A stretch of DNA of 16,017 nucleotides from RBG-16-64-43 sp964353865 (GTDB lineage: Bacteria > Chloroflexota > Anaerolineae > Anaerolineales > RBG-16-64-43): positions 1-16,017 of the forward strand of contig CAYGXJ010000047.1 in the NCBI GenBank assembly GCA_964353865.1. The letters are read 5' to 3'. The notes under the pieces were generated by a model that saw nothing but the letters and a program-made list of their open reading frames with translations, had not been told where the DNA came from and did not search any database. The position numbers and the translations under genes were made by a program. Positions 14,561-16,017 of this stretch are shown here, piece after piece (position 1 is the stretch's first letter; each line of letters opens with the position of its first letter).

Positions 14561-15691
14561 TCACGGATTGGGGTCGATGAGCCGCACGCCCCATTCGAAG
14601 AACAGATAATCCCACGCCCAATTGGTGAGCACCAGCAGGCGGTTGCGGAATCCAATCAGGCTGATGATGTGTATCGCCAGCCAGATCACCCAGGCCACGA
14701 ACCCGCTGTACTCGCGTCCGCCCAGAATGGCTACCGGCGCGAGCATCGGCAGCGGAGCGCCGTCCTGCTCGATGTAGGCGCCGTCGCCCACGACCTACAC
14801 ATGCGGATGACCCGCCACCTGCAACGTGGACTCGGCCCGCCAGTCGCGCGCGGTGGGCAGCCCCCACTCCGCGAGCGCCGGATCGCCGCGCACGCCCGCA
14901 GTCCACACGATGGTGGCGGCCGCCAGCGCATGGCCTTCCTCCAAGCTCAGTGATCGCGGCGCGACCGTCAGGACCCGCGCGGAGAGGCGCACCTCCGCGC
15001 CCATGCCCCGCAGCCGCCGCAGTGCACATTCTCCCAAGCGTTGGGGAAGACTGCCCAGCAGCCTGCGCGAGGCTTCGACGATGATCACTGTGCATTCGCG
15101 TAGGTCGAGCGACGGGAAGTCGCGTGCCAGCGGGCCGCGGATCAGTTCGGCCAGTGCGCCGGCATACTCGACGCCCGTTGGCCCGCCGCCCACGATCAAA
15201 AATGTCGTCAGCCGCGCGCGGGCCGCTCTCTCAGGCTCGAGGGCGGCCCGCTCGAAGCAGCCGAGGATGTGGCTGCACAAACGAACGGCATCGCCGGGGG
15301 TCTTCGGCGCCAAGGTATGCTCGGGCGACCCCTGGATTCCAAAGAAGCTGGTCGTGGATCCGGTTGCGAGGATGAGGTCCTCGAAATCGAGCTGGAGTTG
15401 GCCGACTTGGATGGTCCTGGCGAGCAGGTCAACCCGCTGCACTTCGCCCAGAACCAAGCGCGCATTCTTCTGTCCGAGAAAGATGGTCCTCACCGGATAG
15501 GAGATTTCATAGGGCTCAAGCTCCGCCGCGGCGACTTGATACAGGAGCGGCGTGTAGGTGTGTAGGTTTTGCCGGTCAACCAGTACCACCTGCGCACTGC
15601 CACGGGCCGGGCGCCGCGCGGCGAACAGCCCGCCGAAGCCTGCCCCGACGACGACGACCGGCCTTCCAGTCGACGGTCCCGGGAGGCTCAC
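14561..15691 (-). pseudogene. Type II NADH dehydrogenase, interrupted by TAG and internally shortened
   Basis: An NDH-2 family flavoprotein (NADH:quinone oxidoreductase, membrane-associated, non-proton-pumping). The FAD site is VVVVGAGFGG (12-21), then TYTPLLYQVAA (45-55) and ATGSTTSFFGI (109-119). The NADH site is FLIVGGGPTGVEYAG (164-178), followed by IVWTAGV (261-267). Codon 299 (14797-14795) is TAG, after HPHV and directly before VVGDGAYIEQDG, where the family has the 'GDxA' FAD-binding motif. Translation continues in the same frame to 14561, through LPMLAPVAI (314-322) and a C-terminal hydrophobic tail ending WAWDYLFFEWGVRLI. Between Ile322 and LGGREYSGF the family normally has roughly 40-50 more residues, including a QQG segment and an 'ATIGR.AAVA' stretch, so an internal piece also seems missing. 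The start GTG 15691 has only a weak ribosome-binding site, and no upstream in-frame ATG exists before a stop. Without the tail the 298-residue product would lack part of the FAD site and the membrane anchor, so it is called a probable pseudogene; sequence error is the alternative. Confidence 0.75.
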
Positions 15692-15730
15692 CGCCAGATC
15701 ACCGCTGGGCCACGAAAGGTCGTAGGCGTT

Positions 15731-16017
15731 CTACCCGACCTGCGCCTTGCGCGCAATGGCGGCTTCGACGAATGCGCGAAAGAGCGGATGCGGCCGGTTG
15801 GGACGCGAGAGGAATTCGGGATGAAACTGGCTGCCCACCATGAATGGATGGTCGGCCAGTTCGGCGATCTCGACCAGCCGCCCATCCGGCGAAAGCCCGG
15901 AGTAGACCAATCCGCGTTGGGCAAAGGCATCCCGATAGCTGTTGTTGAATTCGAAGCGGTGGCGGTGGCGTTCCTCGACAATCGCCTGCGGGTAGGCTCG
16001 GGCGGCTTTGCTGCCCG
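15731..16017 (-). CDS. pyrG: CTP synthase, C-terminal part (cut by window end)
   Basis: The last 94 residues of CTP synthase, which makes CTP from UTP, ATP and glutamine. The fragment belongs to the glutamine amidotransferase (class I) domain: EERHRHRFEFNNSYR (14-28), GLVYSGLSPDGRLVEIAEL (35-53), HPFMVGSQFHPEFLSRP (56-72) with the catalytic His65 and Glu67, then PHPLFRAFVEAA. The full enzyme has about 540 residues; the catalytic Cys and the synthase domain lie beyond position 16017. The stop is TAG at 15733-15731. No start codon lies in the window, so the frame begins at the edge with two spare bases. It ends 39 bases above the NADH dehydrogenase gene, so the two may be co-transcribed. Confidence 0.95.
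   Translation of the reverse strand, partial: GSKAARAYPQAIVEERHRHRFEFNNSYRDAFAQRGLVYSGLSPDGRLVEIAELADHPFMVGSQFHPEFLSRPNRPHPLFRAFVEAAIARKAQVG

Noticed and set aside
14795..14797. TAG as a recoded (pyrrolysine-like or suppressed) codon in the NADH dehydrogenase
   Set aside because: TAG ends many other genes in the window, no recoding signal is visible, and a second lesion in the same gene favours decay or sequence error.
1..16017. CRISPR array, insertion sequence, phage or integrase genes
   Set aside because: No regularly spaced repeats, no transposase or integrase motifs, and no target-site duplications were seen on either strand.

Overview
The window is GC-rich bacterial DNA that reads like an ordinary chromosomal segment of a free-living heterotroph. 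The substrate-binding lipoprotein with a short lipobox and Gly/Thr linker, the class I DhnA-type aldolase and the NDH-2 with a C-terminal membrane tail would fit Chloroflexota or a similar lineage. That placement is a guess; nothing here fixes the taxon.

Layout. 1-165: the end of something unrecognised plus a strong tRNA promoter. 166-237: a CAT-anticodon tRNA followed by an intrinsic terminator. 513-908 (+): a small NifX/NifB-type FeMo-cofactor-binding protein, separated from the next gene by a perfect 20-bp hairpin that probably terminates transcription from both sides. 1028-10886 (-): a nine-gene run read right to left: DhnA-type class I aldolase, FGGY sugar kinase, L-fucose-isomerase-like protein, class III aminotransferase, GHMP kinase, metallo-beta-lactamase-fold hydrolase, two ABC permeases and a substrate-binding lipoprotein. 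11097-12946 (+), divergent: a DeoR-type regulator and a zinc-dependent polyol/alcohol dehydrogenase. 13043-13714 (-): ribulose-phosphate 3-epimerase with its own promoter. 13858-14478 (-): HAD hydrolase. 14561-15691 (-): a type II NADH dehydrogenase broken by an in-frame TAG and apparently lacking an internal segment. 15731-16017 (-): the C-terminal end of CTP synthase, cut by the window edge.

The centre is the 1028-12946 cluster. Isomerase, FGGY kinase and aldolase in one operon under a DeoR-type regulator recall the L-fucose and L-rhamnose pathways (isomerise, phosphorylate the ketose, cleave). Here, however, the aldolase is a Schiff-base DhnA-type enzyme. The operon also adds a transaminase, a second sugar kinase of the GHMP class and an MBL hydrolase, and its importer looks more like the polyamine/iron/phosphonate type than a sugar (CUT) type. 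No ATPase subunit is present. I infer a catabolic pathway for a modified or charged sugar-like compound whose identity cannot be read from sequence. It is the best candidate in the window for an undescribed system. Divergent promoters with clear -35/-10 elements and repeated short motifs lie between 10887 and 11096.
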